Shown piece by piece: positions 1 to 9,731 of a stretch of DNA of 64,000 bases (position 1 is the stretch's first letter; every line of letters starts with the position of its first letter). The stretch spans positions 194,165,127-194,229,126 of the forward strand of contig BTPG01000003.1 in the NCBI GenBank assembly GCA_036245525.1, written 5' to 3'. Both the position numbers and the translations under genes were made by a program. The notes below the pieces were generated by a model. That model was given only the letters and a program-made list of their open reading frames with translations, was not told where the DNA came from and ran no database searches. This DNA comes from Semisulcospira habei (Eukaryota; Mollusca; Gastropoda; Semisulcospiridae).

Positions 1-5
1 TTGGT

Positions 6-200
6 TTAACTCATTCAGCCCCGACACACCGCAGCAAGACATGGATCAAGCGTGACATCTCAAGGGTGGTGCCAGAATAGCTTGGCATCTATATGGCACC
101 ATTGAACTATCATGCTCGATCTGTTCATAGAATTGTAATACAGTCCTTAAGAGGGCAACGTCAAAACTGCGGGATTTCCGTCATGGGGTAGAATGAGTTA
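6..200. mobile_element. Family I foldback element
   Basis: Begins TTAACTCATTCAGCCCCGAC and ends GTAGAATGAGTTA. The inner arms are diverged (AAGGGTGGTGCCAGAATAGC against GGCACCATTGAAC), so the stem is shorter than in other copies. Confidence 0.7.
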
Positions 201-657
201 GGCAGGATAACACTGATTAGCCGTTGCATCGGCGTGTTTGAGCTATCTAGTACCATCTGCTTATCCCCCATCCACCCCCCACCCCCTACCCCCACCCCCT
301 CACCGCCAAATGAGGCAGATCGCTTTAAATTCACATTCACCACGTTTGTCAATTTCAAATCACAATTTAAAAAACAAATTAAGGAAACTTGGACTAATAA
401 CTTATCAGGATAACCTTGAAGATTATTGATTGTCATTAGTTACGAAAACCAGGATAATGTTGATTTCTTTTATTTTTTTGGGTGGACAATTTTGACCCTA
501 TCAGCGTTGAATGAAATAAAATAAATTACGGTCAAATTCCTATGAAAAAAACATGGCTGGGGACTTAACAATTTTAGTGTGGTTTCATTCGAAGTTTGCT
601 ATAAGCAAATTTAACTACCACTAAACTTCGGATATAACAAGTACCTGGGAGCCTTTT

Positions 658-1345
658 TTCAAGTTCCTTCTATTTATGGAAGGGACTTTTTAGGACGGGT
701 CGCGGTGGGGAGAATTTAATAGCATGCCAATGATGTCAAAGGCGGGCAGGCCTAAACATCTCACAACTGAAGTAACAAGATACAAATTACGTCATGTCTA
801 GTTACTCTTACCTCGCTGCTGGAGGTACATTTGGCGCGAAGCGCCGTATGTGCGTATGTTAGTCTGTATGTGTGCGTATGTATGTAAATAAGAGAATCTC
901 CGATATTTCTGTACAAACAAGCTTGAAACTTGGCGAACTACTTTCTTAAGTGGGTGGCTAAGAGAGCCTCCGAGCATATTGTAATTGAATGTCTCATTGA
1001 AGACATTAACAACAGTTTATAGGAAGTCGGTTGACCCAGATTAGAGTACGTAATTTTTGTCATAATTATTTACTTGAACCTTTGCATATAACTAGTTTGG
1101 AGAAAGGCATTGGATGAGTTCGTTAGCCAGCTTTGTATCCTTTCATCTTCTTTAGTAAAAATTAATTCTTTTCAGAAAAGAATGAAAACACTAAAAAAAC
1201 CTTGACTTCTGGAGTGGCGGTGACGTAAAAATGGTAACTCCGTCACCACGCAGACACTGACATAATACTCTAAATATAACGTCATTCTCTCTCTCGCGCG
1301 CGGCTCTCACACAAATATGCGCGCATCTCCAGAAGAGCATGCAGG
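658..1345 (+). repeat. Long interspersed repeat, first copy
   Basis: Starts with CCTTCTATTTATGGAAGGGA, passes TTTGGCGCGAAGCGCCGTAT, GAAACTTGGCGAACTACTTT and TTCGTTAGCCAGCTTTGTAT, and ends CATGCGCGCATCTCC-like. Matched almost collinearly at 5461-6460 and in part at 46895-47190. No coding capacity is visible. Confidence 0.65.
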
Positions 1346-1624
1346 TGACCCGTGTACTTAGTATATCATGTAGCTAGGTAAAGTCAACCAGCTTTCACAC
1401 AAATTATAGCAAGAATGAAATGGTACGTAAAGTTGTAGTTTTGTCACCATTATTTTCAAGCCTATGAAGCAAATGTAAAACTCATAATTATTTATCAGAT
1501 AAAATATAAAATTACGTAAAAACTAAAACTTACGTCATGTCAAATGACGTTTGACAAATCAATGACGTGTATGTCCTGCGCCCCTTGTATAACTCACTAA
1601 TGCATTGGCAGATCTGCGAGACTT

Positions 1625-1745
1625 TTTCAATAAGAGATAATTCAACATCAGAATCAGGTCAAAAACAAAAAGTAGAGACCATTGACAGCGAGGACAGATC
1701 TCATATAGGAAGGACTTTGTGGGTTATGGTTAATTCCATCTTTTT
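1625..1745 (+). repeat. Fragment of the 25.4-26.1 kb repeat family
   Basis: TTCAACATCAGAATCAGGTC, AGCGAGGACAG and GGACTTTGTGGGTTATGG, found in reverse complement at 25985-26110. Confidence 0.55.
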
Positions 1746-1939
1746 TTTTGGTTACTGTTGCTATATCTGACGTCAGTTATAAGCGAAGTAATTACATAGA
1801 TAGAGTGCTGTCGGGACACGTGAAAAAGTATTCTTATAATATTATATGAAGTTCATTATATCGGAACTTGACGCATTGAACAAATTTCCGAATTTAAGAG
1901 TTATCCTCTCTAGACTAAATTTTTCAAATTACAGCTAGG

Positions 1940-2075
1940 GAGATAGGTCGACCATGATAGTTCAAGGGTGGTGCCATAACATCTTGGCGCCATTAGGCGC
2001 CAAGCTGTTCTGTCGCCACCCTTGAACTATCTTGGTCGATAGATATCTTGTTGTAAAGGGCGGAATGAATTACAA
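1940..2075. mobile_element. Family I foldback element, termini worn
   Basis: Centre CTTGGCGCC..GGCGCCAAG with arms reading TTCAAGGGTGGTGCC and GCCACCCTTGAACTATC, then GAATGAATTA. Confidence 0.65.
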
Positions 2076-2348
2076 ACTAAGTAGACTATACATAGAAAAT
2101 AAATAAATAAATAAAAACTAAAAAATAAATAATAAAAATGGTGTTGAAGACTTTGGAAAAGCGTTAAAATATCCGACTTTTGTTGTCATTACACCCACGC
2201 TTGACTGACTGCATATTTTCACGTTTGGCTGAGACTGTCAGCTAAGAGAACAAATGGGGCAAGGCACGGTCGAGCGGTTAACTGTGAACGGTACACTTGC
2301 CGTGTTACGAAGGTCGCTCTTCCAGCCCTATAAACGCCATACACGTAC

Positions 2349-2622
2349 GGTCGGTTAGTTTGTGGTTGACCGTCCACGGCACCGAAGTGATAATGGACGG
2401 CCCTGACGGGCGGGTGTACGACCTGAACACTGAACAATTCAGGCGCACTGTGCCACTTTGATTTACCAGGACCTTTCAACGGACATGCTGTTGAACAAAC
2501 CCGTCTCTTTTCCATGGATTGTGAGTCCAGCTACCGGGGCCGGGACCCACGAACCCACGACCCGGCGATTCCCTTCGCTCTCGTGCTCCGACGCTCAACC
2601 GCCTGAGTTATTTAGGACTCAA
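2349..2622 (-). mobile_element. SINE family 1 copy, minus strand
   Basis: Reverse complement of the copy at 22.7 kb: AACTCAGGCGGTTGAGCG head at about 2610, GGGTCGTGGGTTCG box B region, and the CCGCCCGTCAGGGCC body. A fragment of the same 3' end, with ATAACCCGCC and GGACGTTAA, lies at about 2940-2995. Confidence 0.7.
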
Positions 2623-2990
2623 CACGTACGGACATGCACTGTTTGATTTATATATTACCTGCAACGGCAAGTCTAGACTCTCCAGCCTTAGTTGAGGGAT
2701 AAACATTCACTCGGACACACCGTCCCCCCCCACCCCCTCCCCCGCCGCCCCTCCCTCTCCCGTCTCCAAGAAGCATAGATTCTCATAAGCCCCTGCTATG
2801 GCATGAGAATCCATGCCTCTTGCTTACAAGTAGAGGTGTCATTTACATCTGATGATAACGGACTTACTCCTTCCATTCAGCGTTAGGCCTCTCCATAGTC
2901 ATTAGATGTCCCGGCCTGTTCCGCTGTCCCTGTGGTCCCCATAACCCGCCACTGTATGGACAGTTTGTTATCTCTCCTGTGGCGTGGACG

Positions 2991-3070
2991 TTAACTCATT
3001 CGAGACGAACTGCATCCGGATACGCGGCATAAGTCGCGTATCCGGATGCAGTTAGTCGCGAATGAGTTAT
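2991..3070. mobile_element. Family II foldback element (80 bases)
   Basis: TTAACTCATTCGAGACGAAC to GCGAATGAGTTA. The stem carries GCATCCGGATACGCGGC and its complement around a short loop. Confidence 0.75.
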
Positions 3071-3365
3071 AATAATAATAATACCGTTATTATATAGGGA
3101 AAACCCCAAACTAGAGTGAATCTCACTCCAGTAGCAAAAGGGAAAGATTTACTATGTGCACTTACAGTGGCAGTGGCACATAAACATGTTTGCCTCTTGC
3201 TGGCACTATGGTTTGGGTTTGGGTTTTCTTCAACATGCATAGATTCTCATGAGCCCTGCTGTCGCAGGGCTTCATGAGAATCTAAGCCTCTTGCTCGCAA
3301 GAGTCTGGACTTAATTTTCATTAAACATTGACCAGCGTATAGTGTGTATGATTAGAATCATGCTG

Positions 3366-3744
3366 TTAACTCATTCTACCCCAACACCGAAATCCCCACA
3401 TTTTGCCGTTGTCTTCTGAAGACTGCATTGGAGTGCAGGACACAGATCCACCATGATAGTTCAAGGGTGATGCCAGAATAGCTTGGCGCCCAGAGGAGCC
3501 AAGCTATTCTGGCATCACCCTTGGAAAGAAGTACCCAACGGAGAAAGAAACACGCTTAGAAAAGACGGGTACAACACAATGTATTAATATTTCGGGTAAA
3601 TACCCTTTGTCAAAATAGACAAACAAACAAACAGAGAGATTAGCCGCTACTTATCTTCATTGGCAGAAAGAATGTGGCATCACCCTTGAACTATCATGGT
3701 GGATCCACATATTGCTGTGGTGTGTCTGGGGTAGAATGAGTTAA
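3366..3744. mobile_element. Family I foldback element, interrupted
   Basis: TTAACTCATTCTACCCC at the left and GTAGAATGAGTTAA at the right. The right arm is split by the retroposon at 3524-3674. Confidence 0.75.
3524..3674 (+). mobile_element. Short retroposon inserted in a family I foldback, 14-base target duplication
   Basis: TGGCATCACCCTTG occurs at 3510-3523 and again at 3675-3688, with 151 bases of unrelated sequence between. The insert contains CCAACGGAGAAAGAAACACG and ACAACACAATGTATTAATAT. Related copies occur at about 13805-13920, 26640-26760, 26925-27000 (minus strand) and 59725. Confidence 0.7.
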
Positions 3745-3917
3745 AATATGAATGTGAGTTAGGATCACAGATGTGTAAAATATTTTACACACTGTGCACT
3801 CGATTACGTCAACTCAAACACGGACCGTCATTTTGCTCTGCTGAAAAGGGGCAGGCTGCGTACACTTCCCTTCGCACGCTCCACTATCGTCAGGAGGAAA
3901 GCGGGGACATCCATATC

Positions 3918-4025
3918 TTTTAAACTCATTCAAGTCGACACGCATCAAGAGCTGCGGAAGTGCCGTATAGCGTTACCGACATTGGTCACCAACCAATGTC
4001 CGACTTCGTTCACCGTGTAAACGAA
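3918..4025. mobile_element. Partial family III foldback
   Basis: TTTAAACTCATTCAAGTCG, then GCATCAAGAGCTGCGGAAGT and GTATAGCGTTACCG. The right arm is replaced. Confidence 0.5.
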
Positions 4026-4224
4026 GTAAAAAAAAAAAATCGAGTATGTTTCAAAAAACAATCACGGATACGAAATTATCCTTTTGAAATTTGTTAGAAA
4101 AAAAATTTGAGGTTTATTACGGTCTTGACCTTACGGCTTATAGTCGTAGTTTCAAAATCACAGACAAGCTCACAGACCTTTGCGCTTGATAGATAGACAA
4201 GCTCACAGACCTTTGCGCTTGATA

Positions 4225-4412
4225 GATGGATCCCCTGCCCCCGCCTATCAGGCACCCAATCGCCAGCCCGAAGAGAAATACGCAGGTATAGAACAAGACG
4301 ATCATTTCCATCCTCTAAGGAGGATGGAAATGATCGTCTTGTTCTATACCTGCGTATTTCTCTGTGGGCTGGCGATTGGGTGCCTGATAGGCGGGGGCAG
4401 GGGATCTAACTG
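4225..4412. mobile_element. Large near-perfect palindrome (family VIII)
   Basis: GATCCCCTGCCCCCGCCTAT to ATAGGCGGGGGCAGGGGATC with a spacer of only a few bases at 4317-4320, giving a stem of about 90 base pairs. Partial relatives: 21410-21545 and 49612-49715, both with CACCTATCTGG or its complement. Confidence 0.75.
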
Positions 4413-4566
4413 TTTGTCTGTCCAGCGCTGAGTGATTCCCCTTGGTTTGTACAATTCTGCCAGCGCTAGCCTCACCTATCTGGTTTGTGGCTTGATAGAT
4501 GAAAATGAACATGAAAATAAGAGAATGTGATTTCTTTTCTTTACTTTTGTTTGTTTGTTTGTTTGT

Positions 4567-4625
4567 TAACTCATTCGAGACTTGCCGCATCCGGATACGC
4601 GGTTTTATCGAAAGCGGGCACGCCT
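4567..4625. mobile_element. Left half of a family II foldback
   Basis: TTAACTCATTCGAGACTTGC and CATCCGGATACGCGG, without the complementary arm. Confidence 0.5.
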
Positions 4626-4656
4626 CGAATGTACGGAGTATGGAGCTGTTGGTTTA

Positions 4657-4688
<32 letters not shown>

Positions 4689-4748
4689 TAGAGAAAAATA
4701 AATTCAAACACATAGCTTTATTCCTCACATTTCGTACACTGCAAATCT

Positions 4749-4945
4749 TTAACACATTCAGCCCTGACGCACTACAGCAGGAGATGGATCGACCTGATAA
4801 TTCAAGGGTAGTGCCTGTCGGCGCCAATCTAATCTGGTACTACCCTTGAATTATCATGGTCGATCCATCTCCTGCAACAGGTGCCTAGTCGTTAGATGAC
4901 GCCTCCAAAATTTGGGAAATTTGTGCGTCGGGCTGAACGAGTTAA
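4749..4945. mobile_element. Family I foldback element
   Basis: TTAACACATTCAGCCCTGAC to GGGCTGAACGAGTTAA. Arms carry AATTCAAGGGTAGTGCC and its complement. Confidence 0.75.
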
Positions 4946-5171
4946 AGACAGCGTCACGATAATTTTGTATTTTTCCAAACAAATAGTCAAAACAATAAGA
5001 AACACGCTTTGAAAAGCATAATCAGCTCATCTTTTCAGAGCCTGTTTCTTTATATTTTTTGTTTGTGTGTTTGTTTTGTGTTTGTTAGTCACATCTGAAT
5101 ATCATATTTAGTATCCGTATTCTGTATAAAGCCATGCATATAGGCTACAAAAATATCACAGCTGAATTGAT

Positions 5172-5287
5172 TTAACTCATTTAAGGTGCTCCGCATCAAT
5201 AGCTGCGGAAGTGTCGTACAGTGTTGCCGGCGACAAAACTATGCGACACTTCCGCAGCATTGATGCGGGGCGCCTTGATTGAGTTAA
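5172..5287. mobile_element. Family III foldback element
   Basis: TTAACTCATTTAAGGTGCTC to GCGCCTTGATTGAGTTAA. The stem pairs GCATCAATAGCTGCGGAAGT with ACTTCCGCAGCATTGATGC. Confidence 0.75.
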
Positions 5288-5460
5288 ATAGAAATATGTC
5301 AAGAAGGAAGACTTAAATTATGAAAGAAATGTTATAAAGAAAAGTATAAATATTATGCTTTTTCACCATACGGGTAAACATTTGAATATTATGCATAACG
5401 CGAACATCGAGAGCATAGGAAAAAAAATGTCCACCACTTTTTGTTTTGTAGCATTTTGGT

Positions 5461-6460
5461 TTTTAAGTCCCTTCTATTTATAGAAGGGACTTTTTAGGAC
5501 GGGTCGCGTCGGGAGAATTTAATAGCATGTCCATGATGTCAAAGGTGGGCAGGCTAAAAACAATTTACGTCATGTCTAGTTACGCTAACCTCGCTGCTGA
5601 GTGTACAATTTGGCGCGAAGCGCTATATGTGCGTGTGTATGTATGTGCGCATGTATGTATGTATGTATGTGTGTGTGCGTATGTATGCAAACAAGAGAAT
5701 ATCCGATATTTCTGTACACACAAGCTTGAAACTTGGCGAAATACTTTCTTACGTGGGCGGCTAAGAGAGCCTGCGAGCATATTGTAATTGAATGTCTCAT
5801 TAAAGACAGTAATAACCGTTTATAGGAAGTCGATTGGCCCAGATTAGAGTTCGTAATTTTGGTCATATTTACTTGAACTTTTGCATATAGCTAGTTTGGA
5901 GAAAGATATTGGATAAGTTCGTTAGCCAGCTTTGTATCCTATAATAATAATAATAATACCGTTATTATATAGGCGCTTTTTCTCAATTTTGGGGAAATCG
6001 ACTCAAAGCGCCGCGCCTGAAACCCAACACACACACTCACGAAACAGACACGGATTTACGCCATTTAAGACAAACACAGTACAAACACAGTACAAGACAA
6101 ACGAAGGGCCAGTCAGCTACTGAAGTTACAGAGATTTTTGATCGCTTGTATTTGAAATTTGTAAAGTGGCCTGAGACCGGTACCAAAGTGTGGGGGGTGG
6201 GGGTGGGGGGTGGGGTGGAAGAACCGGAGTACCCGGAGAAAGAACCCCCGACGGTCCTTTCAGCTTCTTTAGTAAAAAATAATTCTTAACACTAAAAAAA
6301 ACTTGACTTCTAGAGAAAGTCAGACAGTGGCGGTGACGTAAAAATGGCAACTGCGACATCACGCAGACACTGACATAATACTCTAAATATGACGTCATTC
6401 TCTCTCTCGCGTGCGGCTCTCTCTCTCTCTCTCACACAAACATGCGCGCATCTCCAGGAG
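5461..6460 (+). repeat. Long interspersed repeat, second copy with an insert
   Basis: Collinear with the copy at 658-1345, but split after TTTGTATCCT by about 315 bases (5941-6255) starting with ATA triplets and CCGTTATTATATAGG. A similar start occurs at 3070-3100. Repeat sequence resumes at TTTCAGCTTCTTTAG. Confidence 0.6.
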
Positions 6461-6985
6461 GAATTGATCCTCATACGCCAGAAACACAGTCACTGCGTCT
6501 GGGAGGTGTCTGTCATCACATCATTCGGCTGGAATGTGGGACCTGAAGCTTGCTGGTACTTGCTTCGTCGAATGCACTAGCGCAGACAGTGATGTTGAGC
6601 GTGGCGTGGGAAGAGCCACTCCTGAGATGATGGAAGAGGAGGAAAGCAGTTTGGTTGTATTGCCACAGCATAACGCGTGCTGTTCTTCTGATATCCGCAT
6701 GGTACAACAAGAACCAGCCTATACTAACTCCCAGCATCGCACAGCGGAGAAAAATATAAAATCCTATTAACAGTCACAGCACATCAAATTGTCAAAAGTC
6801 ATCAAAAAGAAATACCGGTCGTGATGCAGCATTGCAGGGCCTGATGTCGTATATCAAACGAAGGTACAATATCTGCTAGAATACTGCCGGTGATGATTTC
6901 TGCCGGAGCCGACGGCCATGAGGTGTTGCATGGCCGCCGTCTTGTCTTATGTTGACCAAACAAATGGACAAATCAAGCATACAAT
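6461..6985. other. Gene-free stretch, no recognised content
   Basis: Ordinary complexity, short frames only (none above 78 codons). I see no domain, splice pattern or foldback. Confidence 0.4.
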
Positions 6986-6987
6986 TT

Positions 6988-7065
6988 AGATCTGCAAGAG
7001 GCATAGATCTTCATGAGCCCCCGAAGCGTGCGGGGGCTCATTAAGATCTATGCCTCTTGCTTTTT
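6988..7065. mobile_element. Isolated family IV-type hairpin
   Basis: TGCAAGAGGCATAGATCTTC pairs with ATTAAGATCTATGCCTCTTG around GAGCCCCCGAAGCGTGCGGG. Similar short hairpins occur at 2765-2830, 3232-3305 and 9535-9600. Confidence 0.55.
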
Positions 7066-7119
7066 GTCTATCGTATTGAAAATACAGTAGACTTTGAAAT
7101 GGGGTTGGTCGGAGCGCAT

Positions 7120-7284
7120 TCCGGAGCATGCACATGACGTTTTTGGCGTGCGGGGCAGAAATTCTGGCAAAGAAGTAACAAGATAAAAATGACGTCAATG
7201 TCTAGCTACGCAAAACTTGCTAGAGAACGTCTTTTGGGCGCCAAAGCGGTATGTGTGTTTGTGTGTGTGTGTGTGTTTGTGTGC

Positions 7285-7336
<52 letters not shown>

Positions 7337-8410
7337 CAGCGACTAGAGCCCGCGTTTGAGGACGGACAAGCTTGAAATTTTAGGATATTGTCCCTAAAAG
7401 AATTATCTCGGGTCCTTTTTTTTCGATGTTTTGATTAAGATGCTCACTGGCGAGAAAATGGCCGTTTCACAAAAACCGGTTGATCCAGACTGGAGTCCGT
7501 AATTGTTTTTATTTGTACTAGATATTTTGCATATAGCCAAAAGGGAGATATAGAATGAGTTCGTTAACCAGCATTGTATCTTGAGTGATAATTAAATAAT
7601 TTTTGATTTTTTTACAAAAAAACTTTTTGGGGGATTAATTTCACAAATTATATGGGCTAATCTTAAAACAACTGAATCTTTTTTTAACGACAAAAACAAT
7701 CTTCTCATTAATAATCGCATGATTTTTCGTATACGGTATTTACATAAGCCTACAGTTTGTTTCGGCTGTCGAGTACGATTAGGTCAATTGTGACCTGTAT
7801 GCACTAGATGTGAAAATCAGACAATTTTCTGTACCATTTTTTCGGAGTCATTTGTAAAACAGCTAACTTAACTTTAATGTTTCTTTTACGAAAAAAGCTA
7901 TCTTCTCATTAATACCCGTATGATTTTTCATAAACAGTGTTGCATAAGCCTGCTATTTGTCCCAGCCCTGGGGTATGATTAGGTCAGATTGTGACCTATA
8001 AGCTCTTGGCATGAAAATCAGCAAGAAAATTGCAAAGTTGATCCCCTGATCATGACGTATAACATCGAGTCGTCATTATGAACACGGCGTCATGGGACTA
8101 ATGATTCCATGATGTAAAGCTTGAAGTGACGTCATTTCGCTGCTCGTGCTATTATTCTTCTTCAGAATAGTTATGCTACGCCAGACCACAGAGCTTACGA
8201 ATGGCTGGAATCGCCGTGTTTTCGTCTTTATTTCTGTGTGCCAGTGTGTGTGGATCAGAGGGTGGGTTAGAGTAGAAGGAGATGGATTCCTGTCGCTACA
8301 CGAGCCCACAGAGCGTACTAATGGCGGGAAGTGCCGTGTGTCCGTCTTTATCTGTGTGCGCCGACGTGTGTGTTGATCACAGGTTGGCTTAGAGAGGAGG
8401 GAAATGGATC
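7120..8410 (+). repeat. Interspersed repeat, inverted match at 25.4-26.1 kb
   Basis: GGCCGTTTCAC and GGTTGATCC (about 7455-7490), GTGACGTCATTTCGCTGCTC and CTCGTGCTATTATTCTTCTT are found in reverse complement at 25430-25960. Between 8175 and 8410 a unit of about 120 bases (CACAGAGCTTACGAATGGC onward) is tandemly doubled; single copies occur at 21562-21685 (plus) and 25440-25550 (minus). Confidence 0.55.
7250..7336 (+). repeat. GT microsatellite
   Basis: Imperfect GT run with TTTGT interruptions. Confidence 0.9.
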
Positions 8411-8594
8411 AGCATAATAAGCCTAAAAATATGAACAATATTGAATGTTTCTAAAAGATAAACGCATCTGAGCTCCAAACAATACGGCACTATCCATGAA
8501 ATATCATGGTCGATCCATCTCCTGCAACTGATGCACAGTTGTTAGGTGAATCATCCAAAATGCTGTTATTTTCTCTGTAATATTTGGAATTCTT

Positions 8595-8781
8595 TTAACT
8601 CATTCAGCCCGACGGCCGTATTCCCTAAATTTTGGAGGCGTCATCTAATGATTATGCACCAGTTGCAGGATAGATCGACCATGATAATTCAAGGACAGGC
8701 GCCAAGCTAATCTGGCACTACCCTTGAACTATTATAGTCGACCCATCTCCTGCTGTAGTGCGTCAGGGCTGAATGGGTTAA
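8595..8781. mobile_element. Family I foldback element
   Basis: TTAACTCATTCAGCCCGACG to CAGGGCTGAATGGGTTAA, arms as in the family but with part of the left inner arm missing. A half copy lies just before it at about 8488-8560. Confidence 0.7.
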
Positions 8782-9400
8782 AATAATATGTATGTCTACC
8801 TCCCCCTTCCTTCTGGGTTTTTGCAGTGATCATACAAATAAATATCGGTGATTGCAAACAATGCAAGATGTAAACGTATACTTACTTGCAAATAGTGTAA
8901 TAATATAAGCATACGTTGAATTATGCTCGCACATACACTCGCATAGGAACACACATGCAACATGCAACACATGGCAAACCAGCAAAACAAATACACAAGA
9001 GATTTTATTTTCTCTTATATTTTTTTTTTTAATTTGTGAATTATTGAACTTTGCAATAAACGGAGTACGCGGAAATGTAAAAGAAATCAGAAAATAAAAG
9101 TAGCAAGCTAGGAAATTAGAAAAAAAAAAGACAGTACACTGTATCAAAATCAGATTTTTTTCAAGTAAAGCAATGCGTCAGAAAGGCAACGCAGAATGCA
9201 ACGAAAAAGCATTTCACATGCACAAAAAAAGAGAAGAAAAAAACCCACACGAAATAGTGGAAGATAAAAACATCGCAATGTAAAGAGTTGCATGTTGTAG
9301 CGAGAAAACAGCTTCCACAAACATGAAAATAAAATGTCCCAGGCATACAACCTTTGAGAAATCATACTGTAATTCAAGCCCAAGAAGACCAGTCAATAGA

Positions 9401-9492
9401 TTAACCCTTTGGCTGTCGGTAGCGCTTTTTGTCGCGATGATTCCTGTAGGAATCATCGCGACAAAAAGCGCTACCGACAGCCAATGGGTTAA
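9401..9492. mobile_element. Family V foldback, near-perfect palindrome
   Basis: 92 bases from TTAACCCTTTGGCTGTCGG to CCGACAGCCAATGGGTTAA. The centre GATTCCTGTAGGAATC has almost no loop. It lies 240 bases after the stop of gene A. Confidence 0.8.
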
Positions 9493-9731
9493 GTTGGTAT
9501 CACAAAGTTAACAACTTAATTAAGTATGCGCGAAGCGTAGATTTATAATGAGCCCCTACAGAGGCCAGGTGCGCTTTAAAATCTATGCCTCTTTTCGTCT
9601 TACATCGGCAGGATAGATGTTTATCGCCGAGCAGCCTACATTCTCAAGAGCCCATGCTGAGACTAATCAGAATCAACGCTTTGTGTTGGCCGAGGTCGAT
9701 CAAGCTTGCTGTCCGCCAGACGGAAGACTTC

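Noticed and set aside
658..6460. The two long direct repeats as LTRs of a retrotransposon
   Set aside because: There is no gag, protease, reverse transcriptase or integrase frame between them, no primer-binding site was seen, and further partial copies exist alone.
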